Shown here one piece after another: positions 10,379 to 24,300 of a DNA stretch of 64,000 nucleotides. The notes beneath the pieces are model-generated. The model made no database searches. It saw only the letters and a list, made by a program, of their open reading frames with translations, and was not told the DNA's origin. The first letter of the stretch is position 1. Each line of letters begins with the position of its first letter. Both the position numbers and the translations under genes were made by a program. The stretch spans positions 81,881,512 through 81,945,511 of the forward strand of contig CM046876.1 in the NCBI GenBank assembly GCA_025667525.1, read 5' to 3'. The DNA is from Glebionis coronaria. Its lineage: Eukaryota; Streptophyta; Magnoliopsida; Asterales; Asteraceae.

Positions 10379-11578
10379 TACCTGCACATGAAGGTGATGT
10401 ATCCCAGTCATCATCTATCATCAAGGAGGTTTCTACTCAGGTATTACCATCAACCTTACCAACCATTGCACCATCAGATAAGGGTAAGGGTAAAATGGTA
10501 GAAGAGATTGTTCCAAAGGATGCAGCCCAAGTTGAATTTGATAAAAGATTAGCTGCACAAATCATGGAACAAGATGAAAAGGAAAAGTCACCATTTGTTG
10601 TGACTTCAGAAGAAGAAAGTGATGGAGCTAGCTCAGACTCAAGTGTGATGATAATAGAACCAGAAAGGCTTGAGTATGGTGATGAGTTTGCTAGGGAAAA
10701 GTTGAGAGAATTGAAATTGCAGGTTGACTTTGACATGCCAGAGGTGGTTCAAATGTACAATGCTTGGGAAGAAAGATGCATGGATAATCCAGACTTAAAC
10801 ATTTCAGATCAAATATGGGGTTTGGAGCTTCTTCTTAGAGTTCAGAAGGATTGTAAGGTAATTTTGAAACACAAGGCAAGCAATATTCTCTCAGAGTTAA
10901 AAAGGGATAGAAGGGAGCTCTACTTTATGTTGCTCAGATGTCATGGAGTTGGATGGACATATCAGAAGTTGAAGGCTTTGACATTTGATGAGTTGGAAAA
11001 CAGGGCTTATCCCATTTGGGTGAGAGTGCAAGAAGCAAACACTCTCAGACTTCTTTCTGATGAAAGAAAGGAGGAACTTGCAGAAGAAATGGAAATCAAG
11101 AAAGCTATGATGGTTCCCAGGCCAGTGAAGAAGGGAATTAAATTTGAGTTTCCAAAAGATATGGATCCACTATATCCAAGTGAAGCAGTTATAAGAAAGA
11201 GCCTCAAGCTCTCCCCATTAGAAGCTTCAGATATGGTGCAAGTGTTACCATTAAATTCCAGGAATCCAATTGTGAGCTATGAAGAAGATGAATGTGGGTT
11301 CTGGAAGATTGGCAGATTTGGCAAGGAGGTACACACTTTTACCACTCTCATATCTTTGTTTGCAAGTTGTGATAGAGAAGACTTGGTGGACCTTTGGAGG
11401 TTGCTGGAGACCAAGTATGAGGCTGAAGCACCAACTTCAGCTAATGGAATAAAACTTTGGACCACATTCAAAAGAATGTGTGGACCAAAAGATGAGGATC
11501 CTGCAATATGGAAGGATCTTGAAGATGACCTCAGTGGTCTTCAATGGAGGTTATATTCAGCTGCTGGTGTATACCATT

Positions 11579-14500
11579 TGTAACACCCCCAAATTTATAC
11601 AACTCAGTACAGCGGAAGACTAGTTGGTGTTACGGGATAGCACATTACTCACATCATATACAACGCATAAAAATCGCGTCGTTTATTTATAAATCATTTC
11701 CATTCACAAATATCAAAGTTACATCAGTCCCAAGTCATATTATTTCATACAAAGTTTTACAAAGTATTTGAATGGAAAATATAATTTAGGTGCGGGCCAT
11801 GAATTCTTGTCGTCTTCCCGAGAATTACCTTCAAGTACCTGAGATAAAACATGTTAAAAGAAAAGGTCAGCTATAACGCCGAGTGAATTCATAGAGTTTA
11901 ATAAATTCCATCAATATAATTTTGGTATAAAATTAGTACCAAAAATCAATTCGTACAAATCGTTGTAATAGGCCGTAAAATAGCCAAAATCAGTTTATAC
12001 AAATCTTTGTAATAGGCCATAAAATAGCCAAAGTCATTTTATATAAATCCTTATCGAAAATCATAATATAGGCATTTGCCTTAAAAATTATTATACGAGC
12101 CAATGTCGTAAAAACATCATACAATACGTCTTATGACGTTGCATGAAAATAAAAACCGTTATATGAATATGGTTACGAAAACCAAAACACAAACATAATA
12201 TCAATAGTATGACCCAGTATTGCTAGTCAGGCAATACATCGTAATTCGAAGCGTCTAATAGTATTTCGTTAGATTTTGGATTATTATAAGCCGCATGAAA
12301 TTGTTACCTTACTAAACCAACAACGGGTAGCTAACCCGATACCAATTTTGCCCATCTAAAGTAGCGTGTCGTCACAAAGGTCACGCTATGGAAATCTTCT
12401 CATACATTAATTCGCTTACCAATCAATGTGGCACGACGGGGATCAACCGTCAAGGCGCGAACTGGGGTGATCGTCCCCAAATAGTACTATTAAATGCATA
12501 AGCGTCTACCAACTCCCGGTAGTTCACAATTCATGCTAATGGGACTTTTAGTGACATAACCTAACTTTAATAATCCATTTGATTTCATCTATCGGGTCCA
12601 TTAATCATTTATCGGGTCATACAATCGGGTCATTCAATCATTCGGGTCCAAAATCAATAAACAAACAATCGGGACAAATGGTGTCCAAACTTTTATAAAA
12701 ACTAACATGTTATCTCCCTCGCGGGTTTATAAAGCATTTATAAAACATTTAAAAGAGTGCGAGGCTATGAACTCACGTTGATGTGGGAAGGCGGGTTGTC
12801 GGCAATTCGGACGTACAGTACGTGCTTCAATCACGGAAACCTAGACAAATAATACTCGGTCTTAGACGTTTGTCCAATGACTTTATAAAAATATCAATTA
12901 TGTATACATATGATGATTATTTATATATGATGATCAAGTGGGTTTACATATTCTCGTTTACTCATTTTTGAGTTATGTGTCGATAACATTTATACTAGTT
13001 TTCTCGTTTTACCTATTTACGTGTTTTAGGTCCAATAAGCCTATTATAAGTTCTTAACTTGTATTAATCCTTTTTTTGTACTCATATTGTCAGTACATAC
13101 ACTTTCAAGTCGGGCCCAAATGGGTTAAGTCCAATAATAAGTCTATAAGTGTTCTAGTCCATTTTTGTTGTATTATTAGTCCAATAACGTTAATTTAGTC
13201 CGTTAACGTCCGTATTTCTTATAGTTCGGGTTTTATCGGTTTTTACTTGTATTAGTTACTTAAACATCAGTATATGACTTTTATAAACTTTACATTAGAC
13301 GGGTTTGGTCGTCTAAGTTTTATTTGGCGAAAAACGTTAATTTCACGGCGATAGCCGAAAAAGTCGTAAAAATCAAGTTTATAGTTTTTATTACTTATAA
13401 ATATTATTTTACCACCATTTATATAATTTACCCATTTAATTAACCTTTTATACATTATATAAATAAGTTTTATAAGTTAGTGGGTTTATATTTTTACATT
13501 TTATACATTATAATGTGAGTGCTTATATAATAATAATAAACATTATTTCCAAAAATCTGATTTTTAACTTCATGTTCACCATTTTTAACATATCTAGAGT
13601 TCTATAATGAATTAGAAGCTCAAATTTTTATCACATAAACTACATGATATTTGCTACATTTAACTCTTCTATAGCTACTATTGAATCATCTTTTAAATAT
13701 TTTCTAAAAATCGTCCAAAACAGTAACCTCAGATTTATATCCTAAACTTGTTTTGATCATATCTCACTCATTACAATGATTCCATTGCATGGCCAACTCT
13801 CACATGTGTACAAGACATTTAGCTTACTGTAAATGGATTCTACTTCATCATTTTATCAGTTCATGATATGTTTCTTTACTGTTTTATACAGCCAACACTT
13901 TTAAGCAAGATTTTAGCCTTGTTCTTTATAGTTTTTCACCTTTTTAATCATGTTTATCAACAACAAATCCCCACATAACATTTTTATCATCATTCATCAT
14001 CATATACATATACATAAGTGAAAGAAATACAAGATTACATAATCAAAAATAACAAGAGGATAGGAAGAACAACCTTTATACCACCATTAGTGATGAAAAG
14101 ATGAGGTTTTTGATGAACAAGACTTGGTTCTTGTTATCAAATCTTCAACTTTAGCAAGGAAACTTCTTGGGTACTTTGGATAGATGAACACCTCCATGAA
14201 TTCAGCCCTTTAACCCCATGAAAACTCCTTTTCATAGGTTAAGATCACCTCCAATCTTCATATCTTCAAAGGTTCTTCAACATATGTGTGAATAACACAT
14301 GATATTGTGGTTAAATTGATCAAATGAGGGTGTTTAATGGTGGTGGTTGAATATGGACGAATTTTTGAGAGAGAAAAGGGATGATAGAGTGGTTTGCATG
14401 TGTTGGAAGTGAAGAAATAGTTTAGGTTGATGGTTTTTGTAAGTTGTAGCTTACAATGTAAGCTTTAGCTTACATGTGTAAGTTACAAAGCTAACACTTT

Positions 14501-15081
14501 GACACCAAATGTAGTGAGGTGTAGTATGTTGGATGGTTATAGTGGGGGTGGGGCAAGTGTCCCACTTGTCTCATCCCCATTTATTTACGGGTACTCCTCG
14601 ATTCTAGTTTCCTCGATTTGCGTGCCCTCGGGTCGTTTTACGAAAAACGTTTTTATAAATTATGAATCAACGTCACAAAACGAATCCAATAAAAATTATC
14701 TCATCAAAAACGGAGTTCGAAAACGTAAATACGTAATCCTAAGGTTTCCGGTTTAGTCGTAAAAGACGTTAAAATAAAATCGTAAGTCCTAATCTCTTCT
14801 CGTAAATTTGTGAGTTTATGAACTAACACAAATTTAAAACTCCAAAATAATATTCATGGATAAATTTATTTTCTGAAATGTCGGACTGTCACCAAGGACG
14901 GTGTATGTAAACGTAGGCACGTAACGTTGAATCCTCCGGTTTAAACGTAGTCGACGCTACTTCAAGACGTAAATCCAAATTTCTTCCCAAAAATATGTGA
15001 GTTCATATTGTAACATTAAAATAATGTTTTTAGATAATATTCAAGAATAAAATATCAACCATAATTTGACTGATTGTCACA
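11579..15081 (-). repeat. 3' LTR of T1 (minus-strand element)
   Basis: This 3,503-bp LTR reads TGTAACACCC on the plus strand and ends TTGTCACA. On the element strand it starts TGTGACAAT and ends GTGTTACA. It matches 20557-24058 almost throughout; small differences include an indel in a T run near 13071. ORFs of 60-85 codons inside it are not genes. Confidence 0.93.
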
Positions 15082-15100
15082 GCATTTACCCCTAAACAGG
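15082..15100 (-). other. Polypurine tract of T1
   Basis: On the element strand CTGTTTAGGGGTAAATG lies one base before the 3' LTR. This is the normal place for the RNase H-resistant primer of plus-strand synthesis. An identical 17-bp copy lies inside the element at 17097-17113. Confidence 0.85.
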
Positions 15101-18100
15101 ATGTTTGTCCTCAAAGATCATCTTACCTTACTACTCGTTTCTTATAGAGTTAAAGTCATGTGGGTATTTCCTCCACATTCGGTCTTTTCTCATAAGTGCA
15201 AGCCATTATAATACGCGAGTTTCATCAAACATAACTACGGAAATAAGATCAGGCTTAATGTTGACTTACTTTCTCTATCCATGATGTTCACGGGTTTTTG
15301 ATGAATGCAACTTTTCGCCGATCTAAGCTTTACTAAGAAGAATTCAGATTTTCACTGGATAGATATTCCATCAAGTTCGATTTAAGAAACATAATTCACG
15401 CATTTCTTTGAAGTCCTAGGGTAGATCCAGCTTATATGCCTTTCAATCCCAACTTTTACATCATCTCAATGGTCCCATACAATGGGGACTTATATCCCAT
15501 GATTTGTCAGATCATGAATTCATTTTTTTCCAAGGTTAAAAATTGTGGCATAGCTTCGCTACCCATTTGGCACTTCAAGATCTACATTTCGCATTCACAT
15601 AACCTCTTGCCCACTACCGGCAGTCAATAATCAAATCCCTATTTCACAATCATTTCAGATTTCGCGGGTCGGGTATTTTGCAAGGATAGGTTCGCCATCA
15701 TAGGAAACCTTAAACCTAAGAGACATGTCCAACTCACAATGGGTGTATGTCGGATGTCTTCATCTCAATTCCTGCTTACAGATTCTCTAAGATTTAGATC
15801 CTAACATGATTCGATCTCAATCCTAATACGATAATTATCAATGATAATCTTTCCAAAGGAAAACGATTATACGGTCTATTACCAAAGGTCAATCATTCAA
15901 ACATAAAACAGCACTTATGTTACTTTGTATCGTTACTTTACCTCGTCCCTTCGATTTGGGATGGTACATAGTACTCTCATCAAGGTTCGTTCTTATTGAT
16001 TTCTGAGAAAATCTCTAGAAATTCGATGCGAAGCGAGGATCTTGATATAGATGATCGATACAGGCACGCTATGTTTACACAACTCTTTTGCATTTATCAT
16101 TAACGAGAATGATATTAGCAGATTTGGTCAGTCTGTCGACGATGACCCAAATCGAATCAAATTCAGATGATGACCTTTGCAATAGCTAGACGTTTACTAA
16201 TGTATGAGGCGATGTCTGCCTTCATAATTGCCATCAGTACAACTTCTTCAGACAGAGATACTTTTAGTCATAAATGACAAAAATAGAATACTTATACTTA
16301 CAAATTCTAACATAACTATATCTCATATCTCCATATATAGACAATCACAAGTGGTCTTTTATACATTTAACGCTATCGGCTTCTAAATTTTTAATGGTTC
16401 ATATTAGCCGCGAACCCCTTTTTATTATCTATATTATCCTTCTAATAAGCATTGTTTATTTTTATATCGTTCGACAATTTATTTCGCACCTTTATTATTA
16501 AGGAACATGTCCTAACTGGTTCTTTATCTTTTCTACATAATGCGTCGGTATCTATATTCACCTCTCATGATGATATAATTTTCATGTCCACAATTCACTC
16601 AGATATTCTTTCCATATTATGCGTCAGTAATTACGTTCACTTTCTCCTGATGAAATAAATATCATAACTGTATTTATTCAAAATTCTTTCTTCATATTTT
16701 CTAAGTTTTAGTTTCGTCTTATCTATCATTTTTATCAGTTTTTATCAATCCAGCGTTTAAAGTGTCGATAATTATTACAATTAATTAAATAATAATTATT
16801 ATAACTAATTAAATATTAAGTATTCAATTATTATGAAATGTAAACGTAAAGATTTTAAATTTCTTAGTTCGACCAATTATATGAAAATATTCGAAATAAA
16901 TTTGACTTTAATTATTAAGATTTTTGCTGATTTATCGAAAATAATTAATAAAATTCGTAAATGTTTGAAAAATCTTTGGTTATACTTTTGGTCCAAATTT
17001 TCTTAGTTGAAAAGCAAAAATTGTCGTTTCAAATTTTAAGTCATGGTTTAAATGGCTTCCTCAATCCCTCTTAGGTTATCTTGAGGTATACACAAACATT
17101 TACCCCTAAACAGAAGTTTAGTTAAATGGTTTGTGTATAAGGGAATAATCCCTTTAAAAATCCTTTGTTAAAACATTTTTCAAAACATAATTCCATTTCT
17201 TTTTGGTAAAATCCAAAGTCTTAAAAGGGCTCTTAATTTTTGAAGAGTCAATTTATATTCCATTATCCTTTTAATCACATAGTCAAATCATGTAAAGGTT
17301 CAGGTCTTTAATCACGTGTTAATTATTCAAGGTTCAGGTTTACACTGTTCGGCCAATTCAGGGCAGTCTATAAATAATTATTAACTCATTCTTATTCTGA
17401 TAAACAAACATGTAGTCCTTAATGATCACGAGCATGAATTTATCAAATTACAGCCTACACACGTGATTCATCATAATTATGAATACTACATGTGCATTGT
17501 CAATCCAAACGACATCACGTGGAACTCATAATGTTCATTACAAGTACCGGATGTAGTGATTGGAATAAATAATCTCTTTCGCAGATGCGAAGTTGATGAT
17601 AACCATGCTATGGATCAAATTTGCTAGAACCTTGTAAATGATCGAACAATTCTTCCATTTCGAGTTATGGATATCGTTTTCGATTGTCAATTTACTCAGT
17701 TCACAGTAATCTTACAAATATAAGGAAAGATAAAACCATAGCTCTTCAGGATGACAGGCTTGGTATAATAAAATCTTTCTCCGACAACTCTCTCAGTTGT
17801 ACGGTAATTCCTTAAATTCAGATGGTGCTGACGTACAGTGCACAAGCCATAGGTGCAGCACCGAGAATATAACCAAATACCAAATTCAACTTGCCTTAAT
17901 GGTGAAAGTCTAGGTAATTCATCAACAAATACTTTCTAAAGTTTCAGATAACGAAAACATCTTTTAATAATTTCATATTAGGTTCTTTCTAGATTATAAT
18001 ATCTATGACTAGTTCATAACCATTCACGGTATAATTTCAATTCCAAATATAGGATATCGTCATCTACCAATAATTATTTATATCAATTTTGATAATCAAC

Positions 18101-20540
18101 ATCTTATCTCTTCAGGGGAATTCTACTCGAGTTCCCATCAATTAAGACAATATCGTCATGTCATAATCAATCAATCCATTATACTGGCACTATCAACTTT
18201 CCAGTTTTATTACCGTCGATAAGATGTGAAGTTCTCAAAAGACTAATAATAACTCATAATCCTTCACAAATTCAAGGATATATGGAGACACAACTACCAT
18301 CTAAAGAGTAAGGTCAACGCATAATCTACGCGAGAGAATTTCAAATCAGATTCAGACGAAAACATTTAACGAATATGAATATATCCCATGTTTTCATGAT
18401 TCGAGTACGCATTCGAAAGCTCCTCGGGTCGTTACCCAGGTCACTCAAATGAAATCAAATCAAGAGAAATGATAAGAACGTCGATACATCCAGTCGGGTA
18501 TCAACACTCGGAAATCAGATACTTTTCCTAAGAATCTCACTACGGGAGAATTGGACAAGAACGGAATATCAATTGTCAAATAAGACAAATTCCACAGATG
18601 AGTAAATTCAACTCAGAAGAATAGGTGTTATAGGCACATATGTAGGTGTCCCTAACATTATGTCCTTATTTTTCACTTCTTGCAGATCTCATTAAAATTT
18701 AATCTTTCACAATCCTCAAAGAAAATGTAGTGTTTATTCATTAGTTTTATGGTGACTACTAATCAGTCTTGCATAGTCCATTCCAAATTGTATGTAGGCG
18801 CGCAACTATATACAATTTCAAGATTAACGATGCAATACTCAGTTCGTCAAAATTTTATCATCATGTTTATAATAAAAACATTTACATGCTTAATTCTTAA
18901 ATAAGAATCAAAATAAATTTACAAAGATTTTCCTTGTTATGAAAACAATTAAGTTTCCAAAGTGTTTCATAAACGACTTCATTTTGATATCAATCATTTA
19001 TAAGTCTCATTTTGAATAATCCTTTTGATGATGAGAATTCAATTTTTCTCAAGGATACGGTTTTAACTTTATAAAAACAATGTGTGATCTGCAAAAGAGT
19101 GATGAAAGCTTGTTCACCAAGAATTAACTACGATATGATAGGAAATGAGCTTAGCCAAATAATCATGAGGTTCATGAACTCGATGGCACTCAGGAATACA
19201 AAGAGAATAATCCACAACGTAACTCAAATCGAGATGAGTACTTGTTCAATGGTTGCATCACTATTGCGAACATTAGGATGAAGCAATAAAGGATAGATAA
19301 CATCGATACATGTAGAATTTAGCAATCAAAGGTAGTCTTTTCGTTAATCACAAACAAGTCAAAATTGTACCGTAACACATTACGTGTCACTATGTCATAC
19401 AATTCTCAGAACTCATCCTTCCAACTGATGTCTCAGTTAAGTTAGGGATTTTTAAAAGATACCACAATGAATACTAATCTACAAGAGTCATTAGGTTTTC
19501 CATATGTCCCGGAAGATCCATCGGTCTCAATTCAGAAGAAGATTTCTTCAATTTATTTCTTGGACACTGGGCATCCTCGTTAGCGGACAATGGTCTAGGA
19601 ACAACCCTTAACATGAATCAACAAATAATTAAATCCTTATAATTCAATCACAAAACTTAATGACTTCTATTAACAATCTCATATTCCATACGGGTTAAAT
19701 TTTTACTTTATTCAAATTTCAACCAATTTTATACTCAATTCAATATCCTACCTCATATTCCAATACTTTCAATCTTATTCTTAGGCCTTAATAGGGCAAT
19801 AAAAGCTCGATATGATCAACACTTAATTTCCAATCCTATTAGATCTTACAACAACAATTATCAAATAAGTCACTAGTATGAAATGACTTGATCATTCAAC
19901 TAGACTTCTCGGAAAGGTATTAGTGGCATGAGGCTTTGGGTAATGGTTCCAATAACAGCCTCAAGTGCAACATTCACCCTTTCGTTTTCAAATTTAAGAA
20001 TTGGATGACAACGAATCAGATGACATCTTTCCAGGTGATAACGTTTTGTCAAACTCCACTCTATAAGGAAAGATCGTCATGACATCGATATCAGATTTAA
20101 TCTCGCCAATCCTTCTTCAATATCACAATCAACTAATATCTACATTCTACGAATATCAACCATTTGTTGGGATCATAAATATCCACAACCTGGTTTAGAT
20201 CTAGGATAGCTAGAATTCCTACGATAATAACTTAGATTAATTTACTAGGGGATTTAGGGTACATTGTGACAATCTACGTCGTATAAATACCTCGTATAAA
20301 AATCAAAATAATCATCAAACAATCATGTAATAAAATTACATCATATATATAATCCAAGTTATATATATATATTAAAATAACACTTCTCAGTCTTGGCCTT
20401 GTCGGTAACTCGGGAATTCTTCGGCACCGTTATAGTCAAAAGATTTTTAGACATTTTTAGAAAAATGTTTATAGTTAAATGATTTTGAAATGTTTTATTC
20501 AAAACCATAGTTTTAAAAATCTTTCGTTCTCTATAACGAG
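15101..20540 (-). pseudogene. T1 internal region: decayed gypsy polyprotein
   Basis: No long frame survives, but pieces of pol can be read on the minus strand. Integrase lies near 15900-16180, including a decayed form of the motif around its second aspartate. The RNase H end lies near 16560-16690. RT lies near 17500-17930, with the proline-rich linker that precedes it. Between RNase H and RT an AT-rich block (about 16700-17115) has no coding character and ends at an extra polypurine-like run. Gag is expected at about 18000-20500, but I could not recognise it. The same pieces and the same block recur in T2, so the decay predates both insertions. Confidence 0.75.
17097..17113 (-). other. Internal polypurine-like run of T1
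   Basis: CATTTACCCCTAAACAG on the plus strand is identical over 17 bp to the 3' polypurine tract at 15083-15099. A diverged copy lies at the matching place in T2 (32083-32099). It could act as a second (central) plus-strand primer or mark an old insertion. Confidence 0.6.
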
Positions 20541-20541
20541 A

Positions 20542-20553
20542 GCTCTGGTACCA
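20542..20553 (-). other. Primer binding site of T1
   Basis: On the minus strand TGGTACCAGAGC follows the 5' LTR after a short GTT spacer. It differs by one base from the usual initiator tRNA-Met site. It fixes the orientation of T1. Confidence 0.88.
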
Positions 20554-20556
20554 AAC

Positions 20557-23500
20557 TGTAACACCCCCAAATTTATACAACTCAGTACAGCGGAAGACTA
20601 GTTGGTGTTACGGGATAGCACATTACTCACATCATAGACAACGCATAAAAATCGCGTCGTTTATTTATAAATCATTTCCATTCACAAATATCAAAGTTAC
20701 ATCAGTCCCAAGTCATATTATTTCATACAAAGTTTTACAAAGTATTTGAATGGAAAATATAATTTAGGTGCGGGCCATGAATTCTTGTCGTCTTCCCGAG
20801 AATTACCTTCAAGTACCTGAGATAAAACATGTTAAAAGAAAAGGTCAGCGATAACGCCGAGTGAATTCATAGAGTTTAATAAATTCCATCAATATAATTT
20901 TGGTATAAAATTAGTACCAAAAATCAATTCGTACAAATCGTTGTAATAGGCCGTAAAATAGCCAAAATCAGTTTATACAAATCTTTGTAATAGGCCATAA
21001 AATAGCCAAAGTCATTTTATATAAATCCTTATCGAAAATCATAATATAGGCATTTGCCTTAAAAATTATTATACGAGCCAATGTCGTAAAAACATCATAC
21101 AATACGTCTTATGACGTTGCATGAAAATAAAAACCGTTATATGAATATGGTTACGAAAACCAAAACACAAACATAATATCAATAGTATGACCCAGTATTA
21201 CTAGTCAGGCAATACATCGTAATTCGAAGCGTCTAATAGTATTTCGTTAGATTTTGGATTATTATAAGCCGCATGAAATTGTTACCTTACTAAACCAACA
21301 ACGGGTAGCTAACCCGATACCAATTTTGCCCATCTAAAGTAGCGTGTCGTCACAAAGGTCACGCTATGGAAATCTTCTCATACATTAATTCGCTTACCAA
21401 TCAATGTGGCACGACGGGGATCAACCGTCAAGGCGCGAACTGGGGTGATCGTCCCCAAATAGTACTATTAAATGCATAAGCGTCTACCAACTCCCGGTAG
21501 TTCACAATTCATGCTAATGGGACTTTTAGTGACATAACCTAACTTTAATAATCCATTTGATTTCATCTATCGGGTCCATTAATCATTTATCGGGTCATAC
21601 AATCGGGTCATTCAATCATTCGGGTCCAAAATCAATAAACAAACAATCGGGACAAATGGTGTCCAAACTTTTATAAAAACTAACATGTTATCTCCCTCGC
21701 GGGTTTATAAAGCATTTATAAAACATTTAAAAGAGTGCGAGGCTATGAACTCACGTTGATGTGGGAAGGCGGGTTGTCGGCAATTCGGACGTACAGTACG
21801 TGCTTCAATCACGGAAACCTAGACAAATAATACTCGGTCTTAGACGTTTGTCCAATGACTTTATAAAAATATCAATTATGTATACATATGATGATTATTT
21901 ATATATGATGATCAAGTGGGTTTACATATTCTCGTTTACTCATTTTTGAGTTATGTGTCGATAACATTTATACTAGTTTTCTTGTTTTACCTATTTACGT
22001 GTTTTAGGTCCAATAAGCCTATTATAAGTTCTTAACTTGTATTAATCCTTTTTGTACTCATATTGTCAGTACATACACTTTCAAGTCGGGCCCAAATGGG
22101 TTAAGTTCAATAACAAGTCTATAAGTGTTCTAGTCCATTTTTGTTGTATTATTAGTCCAATAACGTTAATTTAGTCCGTTAACGTCCGTATTTCTTATAG
22201 TTCGGGTTTTATCGGTTTTTACTTGTATTAGTTACTTAAACATCAGTATATGACTTTTATAAACTTTACATTAGACGGGTTTGGTCGTCTAAGTTTTATT
22301 TGGCGAAAAACGTTAATTTCACGGCGATAGCCGAAAAAGTCGTAAAAATCAAGTTTATAGTTTTTATTACTTATAAATATTATTTTACCACCATTTATAT
22401 AATTTACCCATTTAATTAACCTTTTATAAATTTATATAAATAAGTTTTATAAGTTAGTGGGTTTATATTTTTACATTTTATACATTATAATGTGAGTGCT
22501 TATATAATAATAATAAACATTATTTCCAAAAATCTGATTTTTAACTTCATGTTCACCATTTTTAACATATCTAGAGTTCTATAATGAATTAGAAGCTCAA
22601 ATTTTTATCACATAAACTAAATTATATGTGCTACATTTAACTCTCCTATAGCTACTGTTGAATCATCTTCTAAATATTTTCTAAAAATCGTCCAAAACAG
22701 TAACCTCAGATTTATACCCTAAACTTGTTTTGATCATATCTCACTCATTACAATGATTCCATTGCATGGCCAACTCTCACATGTGTACAAGACATTTAGC
22801 TTACTGTAAATGGATTCTAATTCATCATTTTATCAGTTCATGATATGTTTCTTTACTGTTTTATACAGTCAACACTTTTAAGCAAGATTTTAGCCTTGTT
22901 CTTTATAGTTTTTCACCTTTTTAATCATGTTTATCAACAACAAATCCCCACATAACATTTTTATCATCATTCATCATCATATACATATACATAAGTGAAA
23001 GAAATACAAGATTACATAATCAAAAATAACAAGAGGATAGGAAGAACAATCTTTATACCACCATTAGTGATGAAAAGATGAGGTTTTTGATGAACAAGAC
23101 TTGGTTCTTGTTATCAAATCTTCAACTTTAGCAAGGAAACTTCTTGGGTACTTTGGATAGATGAACACCTCCATGAATTCAGCCTTTTAACCCCATGACA
23201 ACTCCTTTTCATAGGTTAAGATCACCTCCAATCTTCATATCTTCAAAGGTTCTTCAACATATGTGTGAATAACACATGATATTGTGGTTAAATTGATCAA
23301 ATGAGGGTGTTTAATGGTGGTGGTTGAATATGGATGAATTTTTGAGAGGGAAAAGGGATGAGAGAGTGGTTTGCATGTGTTGGAAGTGAAGAAATGGTTT
23401 AGGTTGATGGTTTTTGTAAGTTGTAGCTTACAATGTAAGCTTTAGCTTACATGTGTAAGTTACAAAGCTAACACTTTGACACCAAATGTAGTGAGGTGTA

Positions 23501-24058
23501 GTATGTTGGATGGTTATAGTGGGGGTGGGGCAAGTGTCCCACTTGTCTCATCCCCATTTATTTACGGGTACTCCTCGATTCTAGTTTCCTCGATATGCGT
23601 GCCCTCGGGTCGTTTTACGAAAAACGTTTTTATAAATTATGAATCAACGTCACAAAACGAATCCAATAAAAATTATCTCATCAAAAACGGAGTTTGAAAA
23701 CGTAAATACGTAATCCTAAGGTTTCCGGTTTAGTCGTAAAAGACGTTAAAATAAAATCGTAAGTCCTAATCTCTTCTCATAAATTTGTGAGTTTATGAAC
23801 TAACACAAATTTAAAACTCCAAAATAATATTCATGGATAAATTTATTTTCTGAAATGTCGGACTGTCACCAAGGACGGTGTATGTAAACGTAGGCACGTA
23901 ACGTTGAATCATCCGGTTTAAACGTAGTCGACGCTACTTCAAGACGTAAATCCAAATTTCTTCCCAAAAATATGTGAGTTCATATTGTAACATTAAAATA
24001 ATGTTTTTAGATAATATTCAAGAATAAAATATCAACCATAAATTGACGGATTGTCACA
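20557..24058 (-). repeat. 5' LTR of T1 (minus-strand element)
   Basis: This 3,502-bp LTR is the near-identical partner of 11579-15081. Its inner end abuts the primer site and its outer end is followed by the CCATT duplication. Confidence 0.93.
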
Positions 24059-24063
24059 CCATT

Positions 24064-24248
24064 TGAGTTCTACAAAGTTTGCTGAGTATCTACTTGTGGA
24101 TGCTCAGTATTTCATATCCAAGGCTATTTTGGAAAAGATGAAGGACACTCAGCTGGAGATAGATTATTCAAGTGACGTGGCAAAAGATTTGATCAGATTT
24201 ATTCACTATCAATATGAGAAGGTTTGTAAGATTCCTCCTAGTCCTTAA
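24064..24248 (+). pseudogene. C1 third ORF, C-terminal exon-like fragment after T1
   Basis: These about 60 codons continue the frame broken at 11578 (TKFAEYLLVDAQ and on) and end at TAA 24246-24248, 39 bases before the polypurine tract. The in-frame ATG at 24051 lies within the T1 LTR end and is not a real start. With 8692-11578 it makes up the whole third ORF. Confidence 0.85.
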
Positions 24249-24287
24249 TGCTTATTCAGAAACTTGATCATAAGAGTTGATATCAAG

Positions 24288-24299
24288 TTTAGGGGAGGA
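24288..24299 (+). other. Polypurine tract of C1
   Basis: TTTAGGGGAGGA lies one base before the 3' LTR, the expected place for the plus-strand primer. Confidence 0.88.
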
Positions 24300-24300
24300 T

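Larger units (their letters stand above)
8692..11578 (+). pseudogene. Third ORF of C1 (Sirevirus-type extra gene), broken by TAG and by T1
   Basis: One frame runs from ATG 8692 to the T1 insertion, broken by a TAG at 10153-10155; it resumes at 24064 and ends at 24248. The full product would be about 1,020 residues. Visible parts are a globular N-terminal domain to about residue 245 (with HIKQFWNTV near residue 61), a Pro/Gln-rich stretch (about 263-300), a short basic KRQR (about 345-348), a likely coiled coil (about 431-471), an acidic Ser-rich stretch, and a Trp-rich C-terminal domain. I see no signal peptide or strong membrane segment, so the env-like label used for some Sirevirus third ORFs is not supported here. 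Similar proteins recur, from memory, in Asteraceae retrotransposons. Function is unknown. Two array clusters lie inside. Confidence 0.8.
11579..24058 (-). mobile_element. Tekay/Del-like Ty3/gypsy retrotransposon (T1)
   Basis: T1 is complete: LTRs at 11579-15081 and 20557-24058, with target duplication CCATT at 11574-11578 and 24059-24063 inside the C1 third ORF. The minus orientation is shown by the primer site at 20542-20553 and the polypurine tract at 15083-15099. The LTRs differ at roughly 1% of sites by eye, so insertion was recent, yet the internal 5.5 kb has no usable pol frame. Long LTRs and the integrase style suggest the Tekay/Del chromovirus group. Confidence 0.93.

Noticed and set aside
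8692..11578. The C1 third ORF as an envelope gene
   Set aside because: No signal peptide, membrane segment or glycoprotein-like cysteine pattern is visible.
12783..21949. Identical 62-codon frames at 12783-12971 and 21761-21949, and other small frames of the T1 LTRs
   Set aside because: They repeat only because they lie in the two LTRs. There are no domains, and the rest of the LTR is AT-rich non-coding DNA.
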